DNA of 64,000 nucleotides from Dirofilaria immitis. Lineage: Eukaryota > Nematoda > Chromadorea > Rhabditida > Onchocercidae. The notes under the pieces were generated by a model that searched no databases, was not told where the DNA came from, and saw only the letters and a program-made list of their open reading frames with translations. Shown here one piece after another: positions 26,161-39,449 of the stretch (its first letter is position 1; every line of letters begins with the position of its first letter). The translations under genes and the position numbers were made by a program. The stretch covers positions 2,790,001 to 2,854,000 of the forward strand of contig JAKNDB010000103.1 of the NCBI GenBank assembly GCA_024305405.1, given 5' to 3'.

Positions 26161-26177
26161 AAGATTGATCTTATTAA

Positions 26178-27104
26178 ATGGCTAAAGATTTAAATGAAAT
26201 AAGAAGGGAATTAGCTGATCTTGTTAGACGTCGCACTGAACTTGCGGTAAGTTAAAAAATGTTCAATTTTAGGCTCCCTATTTGCTATTTTATAACTTAT
26301 GTCAGATCTTTTTATACATTCTATTAGTTCATTTTAGCTTTCCTTAAAGTCTTAAAGCATTCATTTGAAGCTTTCCGTGTAAAGCCTGATTTGAGAGCTT
26401 GTTTGAGATTTGCTATATAATGTTTAATAATTTATCGAAGCAATACCTTAACTTCATTTTTTTGATTAACTTTATGGAATGGAGGTTTTTATCCATTGCA
26501 TGTTTTTTTTTTTTAGGAAACGCTTAGCGCTCTTGAGCAACAAATTTACAACTTCGAAGGTTCATATTTAGAGGAGACAGCCGATTATGGAAATGTAGTA
26601 AAAGGTAAAATATTATTAAGCTTTATAAATCAACAGGTTGTTTTGTACTATTGCTTACTCTAAGCGATCATAAATTGTTTATCATTAGATTAATTCATCA
26701 CGAATATTCATATTTTGATTATTCTCATGTGTTGAACTTTTTATTATGATACTTTTTCAATTAATATTTATAAGCATTTCAATGACTGTCAAATATTTAA
26801 GGGCGATAAAATAATCTGTAGTACGTTTTATACTCTATAGTAACTCTATAGGTTGGGATCGGTTAACACTGGTCGCACCACCATCAAAGAATAGCCTGAA
26901 GTTAGAAAAAAAGGTGCCAGGAAAGGTATGCGTGAGTCGGAGCGATTATTTTCCAGTTCTTCGGTTACATCACCAGCATCATTAAGTCGCAGTACCATTC
27001 AGCAACCAGTACATGAAGAAAGTCCGAATAACAGTCCAAGGCCTTTACCAGGTAGAGATGTTCCAACGAAGAGAAGTGGTAGCAAGAAAAAATCGCCAAA
27101 ATGA
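26178..27104 (+). CDS. MEAF6: MEAF6/Eaf6, histone acetyltransferase complex subunit
   Basis: Three exons: 26178-26246, 26517-26604, 26852-27104; about 136 aa, shorter than human MEAF6 (about 190). The protein is a shared small subunit of NuA4/TIP60, HBO1 and MOZ/MORF acetyltransferase complexes in the nucleus. Residues 6-53 carry the diagnostic coiled-coil block: [33 protein letters not shown], then YGN and WDR, nearly identical to the vertebrate protein. The C-terminal part has [14 protein letters not shown], also family-typical, and ends in a basic Lys/Ser tail (SGSKKKSPK). The frame breaks in exon 3 at the A7 run 26906-26912: one more A links the WDR block to ERLFSSSS, while as printed the frame runs to an early stop. 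That is probably an assembly deletion. Confidence 0.9.
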
Positions 27105-28231
27105 TTTAAAATATTTAGAAGAATTGAAGTTTCCCTTTTTTATAAACTTCTTGCATTATTCAATTTCAAACATTAATCTCTAATCTATTATTTTAAGCCT
27201 AAATTTAGGATTTGATTTACTTTCTATGATAAAAATTAAGATTTTCTACTTAATTTCAGAGATTAGCAACTTTCTAAATAAATGATTGAGTTGTCTTAAT
27301 GTATAAAAATTTTTGCAATCTCTATAATGTATATTTGTATGAGAAATGAAAATCACGTAGAAATTCATAAAAGTTTATTTTATTAATTCAGTATTTAGCT
27401 TAACTTGATATTTATTTTCCATTGTGATTAGTTATTCATTTTTGCCGTTTATTAAATTATATTTGAAAATTTTTGTTAGCAAAAGATCATTTTTCCTTGT
27501 ATGTCTTTTCTTTTATTAGTATTATGGAGAATTGTTTGCATATCATTTTGTTTTTTCTGTATATTATTTTGCACAAAATGATTTTCTATATTATATTAGG
27601 AAAGATTATATGAGAGTTACCAAGAAGTAAGATTAGGCGTGTTTTTGCTAACTCAGGTTTTTTTTGCCTTTCCTAAACAATTGTTAATATCATTATCCTG
27701 AAATTTTAATCTTATTTCTGCAAATCTCTTTGCTTCAAAATTACAACTCAGCTTATTATTTTATAAATTTCTAGAAATAAATTTTTTTATTTGATATACG
27801 GGATACACATAGGATTTTGAATTTGTATTTGTTTGTTATTCAAAAAAACTGATAAAATATTTATCAGAATGGATGTATAATAGGATTATGTTTCAGTATA
27901 CGAACTGTATGAAATATTCTGAAAGATTTTAATACTTCGAAAGTTTCTTCAGTGAAAAATAGGATGTAAATGATCGTATATCGATATATAACATGGATTA
28001 AATCTTTTCTATTTCTAATAATTTATAATGGAAGCATTTCAACTTTTCATGAAATAAGCTGAATTTGAAATGGGAATGAATAAAATTTGTGAATTTTTTG
28101 ATGATCCAAATAAAAATAGATCATTAAAAATTATTTTCAGGTATTTATAGGACAATTAGTATTTAATAATGATAGTGACTATTTGATCAGTTAGCAATTC
28201 TTGGAGGAAGCGATAAGTTAACGAAGTAAGC
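27105..28231. other. Intergenic region MEAF6-VPS34
   Basis: About 1.1 kb between two plus-strand genes. T-rich AT sequence that should hold the MEAF6 3' UTR and the VPS34 promoter or 5' leader. No coding exon or clear motif was recognised. At over 1 kb the spacing is long for a nematode operon. Confidence 0.5.
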
Positions 28232-31200
28232 ATGGATAATGAATTTTTATTTGTCCATAGCTGTGACATCGAAGAAAATATACGGATACGGATTGGTTCT
28301 TTGGAAGGAAGTGCAGCACTTTTAGATAAATCTTGTCGCGTTATAGGTGGCAATTATTTTATCACTTCTGCGGTTAGCTTTTTTCTTTTTGTTAAAATTT
28401 TTAATTCTTTTAAAGATTTTGGAAATGTTAAAATTTACATGTCGAAATATTTCATAATTTGATGATTATTTCAGTAATTGTAGCAATTAAAATGGATAAA
28501 GTAAATTAATTTTGATATAGATCTAAATAATCTCTACGATAATAATACAATACTGATGAGAAATTCAATTCTAAATTTTATTTATTGATAATTTCTTATA
28601 GGTTTATTGTAATAAGCGACGAATGGGTATACCAGTTTCAACATCATATAAACCTCCACCAAGTCATATTCGTACAACCCTTCATTCCTGGGATGAATGG
28701 ATTATATTACCTATCAAAATATGGTCCACTTATTGTATAATTCTATTAATGATTTGTGCTTTATGTCAAATGAAACTAAATTAATTTAATCACTAACTAA
28801 GAAGAGTTTTTCAAATCTTCTTTTAAAATTTTAGAAAAAAGCTATTAATTTAGTTTTGGGTTTCCGAAATCGGTAAAAAAATCAAAATTGAACTTTCTTC
28901 ATTTAGGATATGATTCCTGTATTGAGATGTTTGAATTAGTTCTCCGAAAGTAGCGGCATAATAGAAATAACTTTTTAGCTTTTTTAGAATTCTAATTTAA
29001 AATATTCAGAAATCCCTACAGCACTGACTTTCTTATTTTTAGTGAGTTGAGCCTTGATTCATTTATTCATGCGTGCCTATGGGATGTATCAGATAGCCTG
29101 GAACCACGATTTATAGCTCATTCATCCGTTTCTCTGTTCAGTAAACGTGGAGTACTTCGATCCGGTACCGTTGCGCTGAAAATGGAAGTGGCCACAAAAC
29201 CTGATGATTATCTAAGACCACCTTTACCATCTAAGGTTTAATTTAATGGAATAATGTAGCTTAGGATTTTTTTCTTTGCAATGCTAAATCCATATTTAGT
29301 CAAGCAGTTAGTTGAGTTTGAATTAGAATTATGACATTACTGAAACAGATTTTTATAAATTCTTATCTTCTATCAGTCACTATTGCGGCAATTATCAGTT
29401 AAATAAAAGATGGAATGGTCTCATATTCCATTAATCTTTATTCGATATTTTAGTATTCAGTTGTGAGTTGAGTTTTCATGTGCTGAATAAATTTTTTTTA
29501 CGCTCAGTGCTGGGCATATACTAAAGAACTATTATTTATTTTTAAATGTTTTTATTATTATAGTTCACGAAACAGACAGGTGTTGATCGTTTACAAAAAC
29601 GAACAAAAGAATATGGTGAGAGATTGATCGAGCATGTTGATTGGCTTGATCGACTCACTTTTCCGCGCATTGAACAAATCAAGAAAGAAGTTGGTTTCTT
29701 TTAATATTTTTCATTGTAACCATTTATTCTAATTTTTTTAAATGTGAACTTTTCTGAAAGGAATGAAGTAATACGTGCTGGATCGAAATCAACATTCATC
29801 TGATTAAAAAATTTATGAGAACATTAGAAAGATATACCGGCTATTGATTAAATATCCGGGCAGATAAAGCACAAAAATAAACATAACTTTCTTCCAAAAA
29901 TTTCTTTTATGCATATGTATACTACTTTACAGCGTGAAGTCGAACAACGTTGTTTGTATTTAATTGTCGAAATGGTTCGAGTTGTTTGTGGGGATTGCAC
30001 ATATTCCGTGGTTTATTATGACGAAGAAGAGAAAACACGGCGTGTTTATCCATTAGTCGATCCAGAGATCGACTTAGAAAATGTTTGTGAACTCAAACAT
30101 CATATGATGACGCTTAGCTCACGTGCTGGCTTGATCGAACGTGAACTTAAACCAAATGCTTCTGCACGGGTGTATTTAGAAAGGATAATCCAGGTATACT
30201 ATTTTTTTCTCTTGTTAAATTATCAGGTCGCTAAATTTGTCATGTTACTGTTTCAAAAACTTGAAGTCATTTATTCTAATAATAGTTTTTTTAAATGAAA
30301 ATTAGATTTTATATATCATCAAAACTTGACTTTAAATGCGCTGTTAATGTTATTGATGCTGTCATCGATATAACGCATATTGATTAGCCTTTTTATTTAT
30401 AAATATAAAAGTTATTAAAAAAGCGTTTTATGGCTTTAGAAATCTTTTCCAGCCTTATAGTTCTCAGTTTAAGAGCCTTTTCATCTCATTTGTTATGGTA
30501 GCTGATTGATTGTATCCGTTTTAGTCACCGCCAACACACACAATAACCACGGAAGAGCGTGATTTAATATGGAAATTTCGGTATTTTCTTCGTAATAATC
30601 GTAAAGCATTGCTGAAATTTGTTCGTTTAGTGCCGTGGCATAAAAGTGAAGAGGCGGCTTATGGTTTGCTTCTTGTGAAGTAAAAATTTTTTATTAAAGA
30701 TTCTATGTTTGTTCATATATAATTATGAAGTGATATAATGGTCGTACGTAGTTATTGTTTACAAATCCCTGGTAGTGTCTAGTTATTAGGTTGGGATTTG
30801 AAATTAGAATTTTTTGTGACCACTCACAATTCATTGGGAAAAAGCCGGATTTAAAAAATTACGAACAATGTTATGTAAAATTGGAAATTTGGGAATATAG
30901 TTCCTTTCAGTAAAAAATTTTACCAGGTTGAATATCAAACTCTCTGTTTATCGAATTAAAATTTTCAGCGATTGGTCGCCACTTGAAGCCAGTGACGCAT
31001 TGGAACTTCTTTCACCAACATTCCGGCACATTGAACTGCGTCGTTATGCAGTATCACGGTTATCACATTCTAAGCCTGAGCACATTTTATTGTATTTACC
31101 TCAACTTGTGCAAGCGCTTAAATATGAGCGATTTATAATGGATGCATCGAAAGAGTTGGAAGTATTTTTTTGTTAACTCTTTGCATTTCATTAAAAAGTT

Positions 31201-34200
31201 CAACAACTTTATTTGATGTGTTTGCTATTCTGACAAATGCTAAGCTTAGAGGATGACCTGAAAAAATATATCAGCGCTTTTGGAATTTTAATAAAAGTGC
31301 TTAAGAAATTGAATAATTCTGATTTCTGTTTTTAGCATGAGAAAATTTCAGAAATTAGATAAAGTAGAAATTTTTATGTCTTTGGTTTAATCACTGCATA
31401 ATGAACAGAATTGTTAGGAGGTTATGTTTGAGATTTTTGCACGAATACTTTGGTTATCAATCACTGCAAAGATAAAAGGATGGAAAGATTAACATTTAAT
31501 AAGTAACTGGCATGAATTACATAGATATTAGAAGAACATATTAGAAGAATATTGTATCTTCATCAAATGTTGAACATTGTTTTGTAATTATTGGATACGA
31601 TTGCATGTTCATTTACTTTCCACAAAATTTGTTAGGTACTTATGTTATAAATTAATACAGGAACAAAAAGAAATCCAAGGAAAAACTGATGATACTAAAA
31701 GGAAGAGTGGTGAATCAATTACTGAAGGTGGTCAGGAAGTACGTAATCAACAAACTATTGAACAAGCTATGCAGAAATGCTTAACGGGCGATGATCTTAC
31801 ATCATTTCTGATACGTTCTGCTTGCAGTAATCCTTCTATCACTTATTACCTCTATTGGTATCTCAAAGTTGAGGTAATTTCGTACTTTATTTTTAAAATT
31901 TTGACTTTTTTCGTAAGCATAACATGCCATGCATCTTTTTATCAAGTAATTTTGAATTTTCATAAAGATATCATCATGAAAATGTTTATAGATAAAGGCA
32001 ACTGCGGAAGTCGATGCAGTTATGTCGCGCATGTACACCTACGTTTTGTCACTGCTCTTATCATCATTACGAAGTGGTGGCAGTGATTTAAGAAGACGAG
32101 CTGCTTCGCTTGATCAGCAAGAGGTATAATTTCAAATTAAATATTACAACATTTATCATAAGGGATATTTGATACTGTTTTTTCCGGGAACAATTATTTG
32201 TAAATTTATTATTATTTTAATTTACACAAGTCCTTATTTTCCTTACTTCTTTTTGAAAATTATTATTATGACATTGTCAGCATATTCCCGATTACTTGTT
32301 TAGAGGTTATTCAAAAAGTCTTTCAATCCCAATCGTTAGATCTGCATCTTGCTCGTGTCATTGGTGAATTCACGCCCTTTTAAATTTTTTTTTCTTCCAA
32401 AACATATCAAGCAGGATATTTTTCTTCAATCTTTCATTTTTCATGATTCAAATCTTTTAATTTTTGCAAATTTTAAGATGAGTTTTTAAAAGTGACTCAT
32501 TAATCTTGCTTTTTTCATAAAGGAAAAAATTTCAGATTTTAATTGAAATTTTGGTGTCGATGGCTAAGCTTGTATCACAAGAAAGCGGCGGGCGAAGTCA
32601 AAAAGAAAAAGCTTTGCGGCGTTCTTTACGTGAGCAGCATGATTTGCTTAATCTTTGCGGTCTTCCGCTACCGCTTGATCCAACAATACGTGTAAATGCG
32701 CTGTTACCCGATTCGGCTACACTCTTCAATAGTAATCTAATGCCAATGAAACTTACATTTAAAACTGAAAATGGCGAGAATTATGTGACAATTTTCAAAC
32801 GGGGCGACGATTTAAGGTATTTATATGTTTAATATAAGATAAGTTCTGCAAATCTATTTAAATTAAAGAATTTTTCGATCCATTTACAAATTCGGATTTT
32901 ACTTAAATTAATATATCATTACGGTGCTATGATATATTAATTGTCATGTTATGTAATCCCAACATCATAGCACTATTCTCTATAACTTGGATTGCTTCTA
33001 GTTTCGATTTATATCTGGAATGCGTGGATGGTCTGTTTTGTCAGAATCGCAATAATGCTTCGGAAATAAATTTCTTTTTAGGAAGCTTCTTTTTTAGTAA
33101 AAGAAGTAGAAACGCTGTTTCAGGCAAGATCAGCTCATAACACAAATGATTCGCTTAATGGATGATTTGCTTCGATCAGATGGTCTTGATTTGCGTCTAA
33201 CACCGTATTCTGTTCTTGCTACATCTACTTCGGAAGGATTTGTTCAATTTATTAAAGCAATTCCGCTTCGTGAAGTGATTTCGAATTGGGGAACTGTTCA
33301 GGTAAATTATTTGACTCACTTTTTAGGCGTTCTTGCTGAATTGAAACATTTCAGTTTAAATTTCAATACAATTAAATAAAAATCAAGATTTATCATTCAG
33401 TTTATCGTACTGGACTAAAAAATCTTTTCTTTTACATTAGAATATATTAATAAACTGGATAGCAGTTTATCTTTTTATGTTTTTTTCCTCAACATATAGA
33501 TTATACATTTTCTCTTATACACAAAGTTCGATTTTGAATAGTCATTTCTTCGGGAATGATACCGTCGTTACTGATCTTATACTTTTATGTTTGGAAAATT
33601 GTTGAAGTTTTGATAATCTTTTCTTATCAAAAGGCATCTATATTGTAGCAGTGAAGCTGATCCTATTAAATTTTTTTCGTCCAAAATATCGAAGAAGCCA
33701 TGATAATTTTAAAATTTTCATAAGAATAATTTGCTATCTTATTTAGCCTTGGCGAGCTTTCATTGCTATATTGCTAGTGTCATCTTTATGAAGCTAATAA
33801 TGAGATTATTTTTCAGAAATATTCAGTCAGTTCTACTTATTAATCCATACTGCATACTGTCATTTTTTACTTTTTTCCAGGAATGTCTTCGATCGTTTCG
33901 CCCTTCTCCTAATGGGCCGTTTGGAATCGAAACAGAAGTTGTTGAAAATTATGTTCGTTCTTGTGCGGGCTATTCCGTTATTTGCTATATACTGGGAATT
34001 GGTAAATTTTCTATCCATTTTCTTGTCATCTTAGCGTTCGTATCTGAACATACTTCAATTCTGGCAGGAATATATGTGAATTTGAAGGCTTTAATTCTAT
34101 GGCATTAGTATAGAGGATTTTTAGATTGCTTTACAGATTTAATTGTGACTGAAAATTTATTAATTTCATGTAATTAATTTAATTTGATTGTTTTCAGGTG

Positions 34201-35230
34201 ATCGACATTTGCACAATCTTTTGCTGTGTGAAAATGGAAAAATGTTCCATGTTGATTTTGGTTATATCCTGGGAAGAGATCCGAAACCTTTTGCTCCACC
34301 ACCAATGAAATTAACTAGTGAAATGATTAATGGTATGGGTGGATTACACAGGTTGTGTTTTCTAGGTCTTTCTTAATGAAAAGTTTGCATTGATAAGAAT
34401 AAGAGTGTCAAGATATATTCCTCAATAGGTTTAAAACAAAGCTCTCCATCGGATAAAGATAAAAGATTTTAGAAATATCGCCTCGATCATAATAGAAATC
34501 AAAATTCGCTTGATCGGATATATCTCTATTAATGTAGATTATTATAATGATCTCAGCATCATATAGTTAGTAGACTCCTAATAGTGTAAGATGTATGATA
34601 GAACTTTTTGCTTTATTATCCATCGGATCATTACCAATCATGGATTCAAAAAAAAATAGAGATTATTTGGAAATTTTATCTTTTTACAGCAGAGAATGGA
34701 AAGAATTTCGCGGGTTTTGTTTCTCAGCATTTCGTATTTTACGACGGCATGCTAACCTTGTTCTGAATTTATTTTCACTAATGTTGGATTCCGGAATTCC
34801 GGATATTGCAATTGAAAAAGAAAAACAGTGCAGAAAATTGAACAAAGGTACAAGTTTCTGGTGCTTTTTTGATTTTTGGAAACTGCAGGTTGAAATTTAT
34901 TGTAGATATTTTGTTAGCAATGCATAACAGATAAATAAATAAGATCCTTTAAATAGATTTTGTTCTCATAAATCCTACATTTTTATATCAATTCGTATTT
35001 CTTTTAAAATTTGAAACGATAATCTAACCAATTTCTGCGATTTAATTCGTTTTTTATCTTTTCGTTTTCATTTTATCAGATTTTCTATAATTTGTTCTAG
35101 GTTTCATTTAACATTGACTGAGGAGTTGGCCGAACACAAAATTGAATATCTTATTGATGAATCAGTGAATGCAAAAATGACGAAACTTACGGACATGGTG
35201 CATGACGTTCATCAGTTGATTACTAATTAG
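28232..35230 (+). CDS. PIK3C3: Class III phosphatidylinositol 3-kinase VPS34
   Basis: Fifteen exons: 28232-28372, 28602-28723, 29043-29235, 29564-29689, 29933-30193, 30525-30679, 30969-31161, 31661-31873, 31992-32123, 32536-32816, 33124-33301, 33881-34001, 34198-34351, 34690-34847, 35101-35230; about 852 aa (human 887). It makes PI3P on endosomes and autophagosomes, with VPS15 and Beclin-1 partners. In order: an N-terminal C2 domain ([43 protein letters not shown]), the helical domain ([36 protein letters not shown]), and the kinase domain with KRGDDLRQDQLI. Catalytic [10 protein letters not shown] has Asp at about 707, and [14 protein letters not shown] has the metal-binding Asp at about 725. 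The C-terminal helix is short (ends HQLITN). All junctions are in phase except exon 14 to 15, where one extra A in 34844-34846 restores [11 protein letters not shown]. The activation loop and catalytic residues are intact. Confidence 0.95.
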
Positions 35231-36391
35231 ATGTATATATCGTGGACTTTGGAGTTCAGTTTGAATGTTGAAAGAGAAAATTCAAATTTCACATCAGTTT
35301 AGATTTTTGAGTTTCTTGACAGTTGAAAAAAATTAGTTTCTATTTAATTTTAAGATCAAGTTAGATTTGAAATCTGAAATCTAATTTGTTTTTTTCTTTC
35401 TAGTATTGAAAATCAAAAATAATTTATTTGATGACGACTTATTAAATAAAATTTGGTACTTATTAAAAGGTTTTCGAAAACTTGATTTGACGACAACGAA
35501 GTTGAATCCTATTTTCTATAATTTATAATTTGAGCAACCTTGTATATTATATAAATATGTGTATTTTGCTTTGTAAAGTAAATTTGTGTCTTTGTTAAAT
35601 ATAAATATTTACATTTTATTAATTTAATTCTTGCATAATAAACTATTCCGGAAGAAAATCACAGAATTGGTATGCAAAGCACTGGAAAAAATCTTACATA
35701 AAATAGGATAATTTAATATCAATTTCAAAACTACCATAATTGCCAATATCATTTACTTTTTTATCATAGACTTTTGACTTTTAATATTTTCTTTTGTTTT
35801 TAATTCTTTTTATCGAATTTACATTCTATGTTACACATGACATTATAGAATAATTATAGAATAATGTTTATTTGCAAAATTTATAAAGTTGGAAAATTGT
35901 ACGCAGAATATTATATAAACATAAATTTACTCTACTGAATCTTATTATTTATCGTCTTGTAAGCTTAATTTTCATCAATCTCGAAATGTTTTCGTGCTTA
36001 ATTTCAAGAATTATATTTTAAAGAAAATTTAACATATAACATCCAATACAAATTATAACAAATATTTGATTAATTAATAAAAATGAAAATAAAGCCATTT
36101 TAATTTTAAAATGTCAAATTTCCTCACATTCTCGATGAAATTTTTGCAAATAAAAATTGTTATTCATTTTAAAAGCCCCAGGCATGCTTGATAATGGTTG
36201 CCAAGACTGGATCGATAAAAGACTTGCTCAGCTGGAAATGCTTATTGAAAAAGGCTCATAATGATTGGCCAAGCTAAACTAACCATTTGCTTCAGGTTTA
36301 ACCTCATTCTATTACCAGTGATTACTATTATTAAAATATGATATGTGCTATCAGTATCATATTTTAGTAAAAATTTTTATCCTATTTTAAA
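35231..36391. other. Intergenic region VPS34-ARFGEF3-like
   Basis: About 1.16 kb between plus-strand genes. The proximal part is AT-rich and probably VPS34 3' UTR. A less AT-rich patch at 36170-36310 contains GATTGGCC (reverse CCAAT-type) and TTTGCTTCAG, an acceptor ending at 36295, about 97 bp before the next ATG. This patch is the likeliest promoter/leader region of the downstream gene. Confidence 0.45.
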
Positions 36392-39370
36392 ATGGATGAA
36401 CATTTGGAAATTATCGCCAATCTTTCCGCAGCCAAATTTCGTGATCTTTACGCTGCTGCAAAATGTACACGAGGTTAGTAATTTCTATTGAAATATTGAA
36501 AATTTAAATTTTAAAATTCTGACAAATAAATTTAATTTAAATCAATAATCAATCAATATTCTATTTAATTACATAACCAAAGCATTGATATTACATTTTT
36601 ATCATTCTTTCAAAAATAAAGTAATAAAATCTGATAGATAACTTTCATATCATTTAGTTAACATTTTGCTAATTGTAATGCTTGATAAAACTGTAGCAAA
36701 TTCGAAACGATTAATTGGAAATTAATTAGAAATTATGAATTAGTAATTAATTTGAAATGATGATTTACATGATGAAGATAATTAAGCAGATAATAGAATG
36801 AAAGTATCTTTTCAACGATAAACATTTTTTTCCGATTGATTTAAATGGATAATATATTTACAGTAATTGCTAATCGATAATTATTATCTTTAAGTATTAA
36901 GAATTTTTAAACATTTCTATATTACTCAATCGATATTCAATAAATTTATTATATTAACTTATTTTTAAAATAATCAAATATTATAGAACTGTTAAATAAC
37001 AACGATGTAGCAATGATAACATTATGTGATAAATGTCTTCATGTACTGCATTTATCACTTCAGTGCAAACATCAAAAGATTAATCAAGCTGCTACTGATT
37101 TATTACAGGTAATTAATTCTTATTAGCTCCACATAGCTTATAAAATATCTTTATCAAAAAGACCTATCGAGAAAGCTCTAGTTGTAGAGAAAATAAGTCA
37201 AATATGAAATATATCAACTGTTAAGCTTTGATAAAAGAAAGCCTTAATTGCGTAGAACGTAAATCAAATGTAGAATACGTTATTGTTAAGCTTAATTCTG
37301 TAATCAGTTAATAGTTGTATGATTTATCGGATCGATTATTTATTGCAAAACTCTTATAATAACTAATAATTATGATTAAATAATAACAATTAGTTGATAA
37401 TTTAAGTGATAAATTTTTCAGATTTAATTCGATACAAATGAGCTGATATATTATTTCTTATCAACTCATTTGTATCAAATTTTCTTTTTCATAAGTTATA
37501 TATTACTTTTAATAATTGAAATAACAATATATGGTTACATTGATAAGCAATAAAATTTTATCATTTTCTAAAGAAGTTTTAAAAGAATATTAAACTTTGA
37601 AAAAATTATCAAACTTAAATTATTAATTGAATTTTTGATATTATATCATTATCAAAATGATGATAATAGCTACTTCGTATTTTTATTTTTTATTTTCCAG
37701 ACATTAATTAGAGATGAACGTTTTATGAATAAAGCGACAACTTCTGAAAGTGATACCTTAATGATGTCAATATTAAAATCGATTAATTTATTACCGGTAA
37801 TTAGAGCACCTGTTCAATGTCGTATTCTAACGGTAAATTATTTTTGATTTTCAATAATTAAATTCCGATTTCAATATTTTATTTTTTAATTTAAATTCTT
37901 ATTTTTCATTTCAAAAAAATTTTTTTTCATAGTTAATTGTTGAAAGAATGTGTAAGGAAGAACGACGAATAACAATTGAAGCAGTAATGGAAGCTTTAAT
38001 GGTTTGTAAAATTTTAAATTAATTTTTATTTTCAAAAATATACTATCAGAATTAATTTGATTTTTAATAATTTATTAATTAAAATTAAAAATGAATGATA
38101 AATGTTTATCATTTCGTAGCTATTTATATCGTGTAATTATTGAGTAAAATATCAAGATTACTAACTTAGCATAATGATGCTATTATCATTGATAAATTAT
38201 TTTTAATCAAAATCAAATAAATTTAACAAATGATTAATATTTTCAAATTTTATCTTTTCTTATCTGTTTTATTTTTTTACTTTTTATAAAATAATTTTAT
38301 ATAATTTTGATTAATTACTTTCTTTTTATCATATTTTGATCGAATATTTTTAGTGATAATTTTCCACGTAATTAACGCATATATTAAAAATTAAGTAAAA
38401 ATGAATCTTACGTGAAATAAGTGTTTTTTTTTTTTTAGCTATGTATGCAAACATACGGTAATGCGGAAGAACAAAGTGTTCAATTAGCATGTCGTGCTGC
38501 TATTACACAAATTTTTAACTCGTTTTGTACATTGCCTCAGGTTAATAATCAACAGGTTTGACCTTTTATTATACGAAATTACTGATAATGATTTATCAGA
38601 TTATTGATAGATTATCAAATATCACCATTAAATTTATAAGAAAAATTTTACTTAATATATGAAGCGATAAACTTAAAAGCTCCGGATTTATTTAGGATTT
38701 AACTTTTTTTTTTTTTTATTTCTTGAGATATATTTCTTGAAATTTTTTTGTGCTAATATTAAAGCATTAAGATATATGATAAGCAATAATAGTAATAATT
38801 GGCATATTAATGTAATTAATTAGTCTGATTAATAACTTATCAAAGTCTTTGATAAGTTAATTATCAATTATATGAAATTCAAAGTCTTTGATAAGTTAAT
38901 TATCAATTATATAAAATTAAACTATTGTTAAATATTCATCTATGAAGAAAAAATGTTTTGATAAATGAATTATCAATTCTCCGAACTTGTCACCATCAAT
39001 TATTAAATCTTTGAAATGATCAATATCAATTATCAAGCCTTGAATTTATCACTATCAATTTTCAGAATAATCATTGTCAAGATTATATTGCTATCTTTAT
39101 GGATGCTACATCATTGCTAAATGAAGTGATTAAACGAGCAAATGCTACAAATCCACAATCAGATCAAATTATCATTTTGCTGGATGCTATATACAGTATC
39201 CTTAGTTCATTACCAGTTACTGTAGTCAATCATCAACCATTTGTTAATGCTCTTTGGTATAGTTTGAAATTAATCAAATTAATTATTTCCTAATTTTTCA
39301 AAGAATAGTGGAAGTTTTTATAAAATAATGAAGCTATTTTAAATTCGATATTTCATATAGAAATTATTTA

Positions 39371-39449
<79 letters not shown>

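Larger units (their letters stand above)
25218..26177. promoter_or_regulatory. Shared upstream region of divergent genes DIPK1 and MEAF6
   Basis: The two genes diverge from this stretch of about 960 bp, so it should carry both promoters. It is less AT-biased than its surroundings. From 25380 to 25490 it has alternating purine-pyrimidine runs rich in GTATAC, ACGTAC and TGCGTA. It also contains a TTACGTCA element and a pyrimidine-rich TTTCAG acceptor just before the MEAF6 ATG. No TATA box could be assigned with confidence. Confidence 0.55.
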
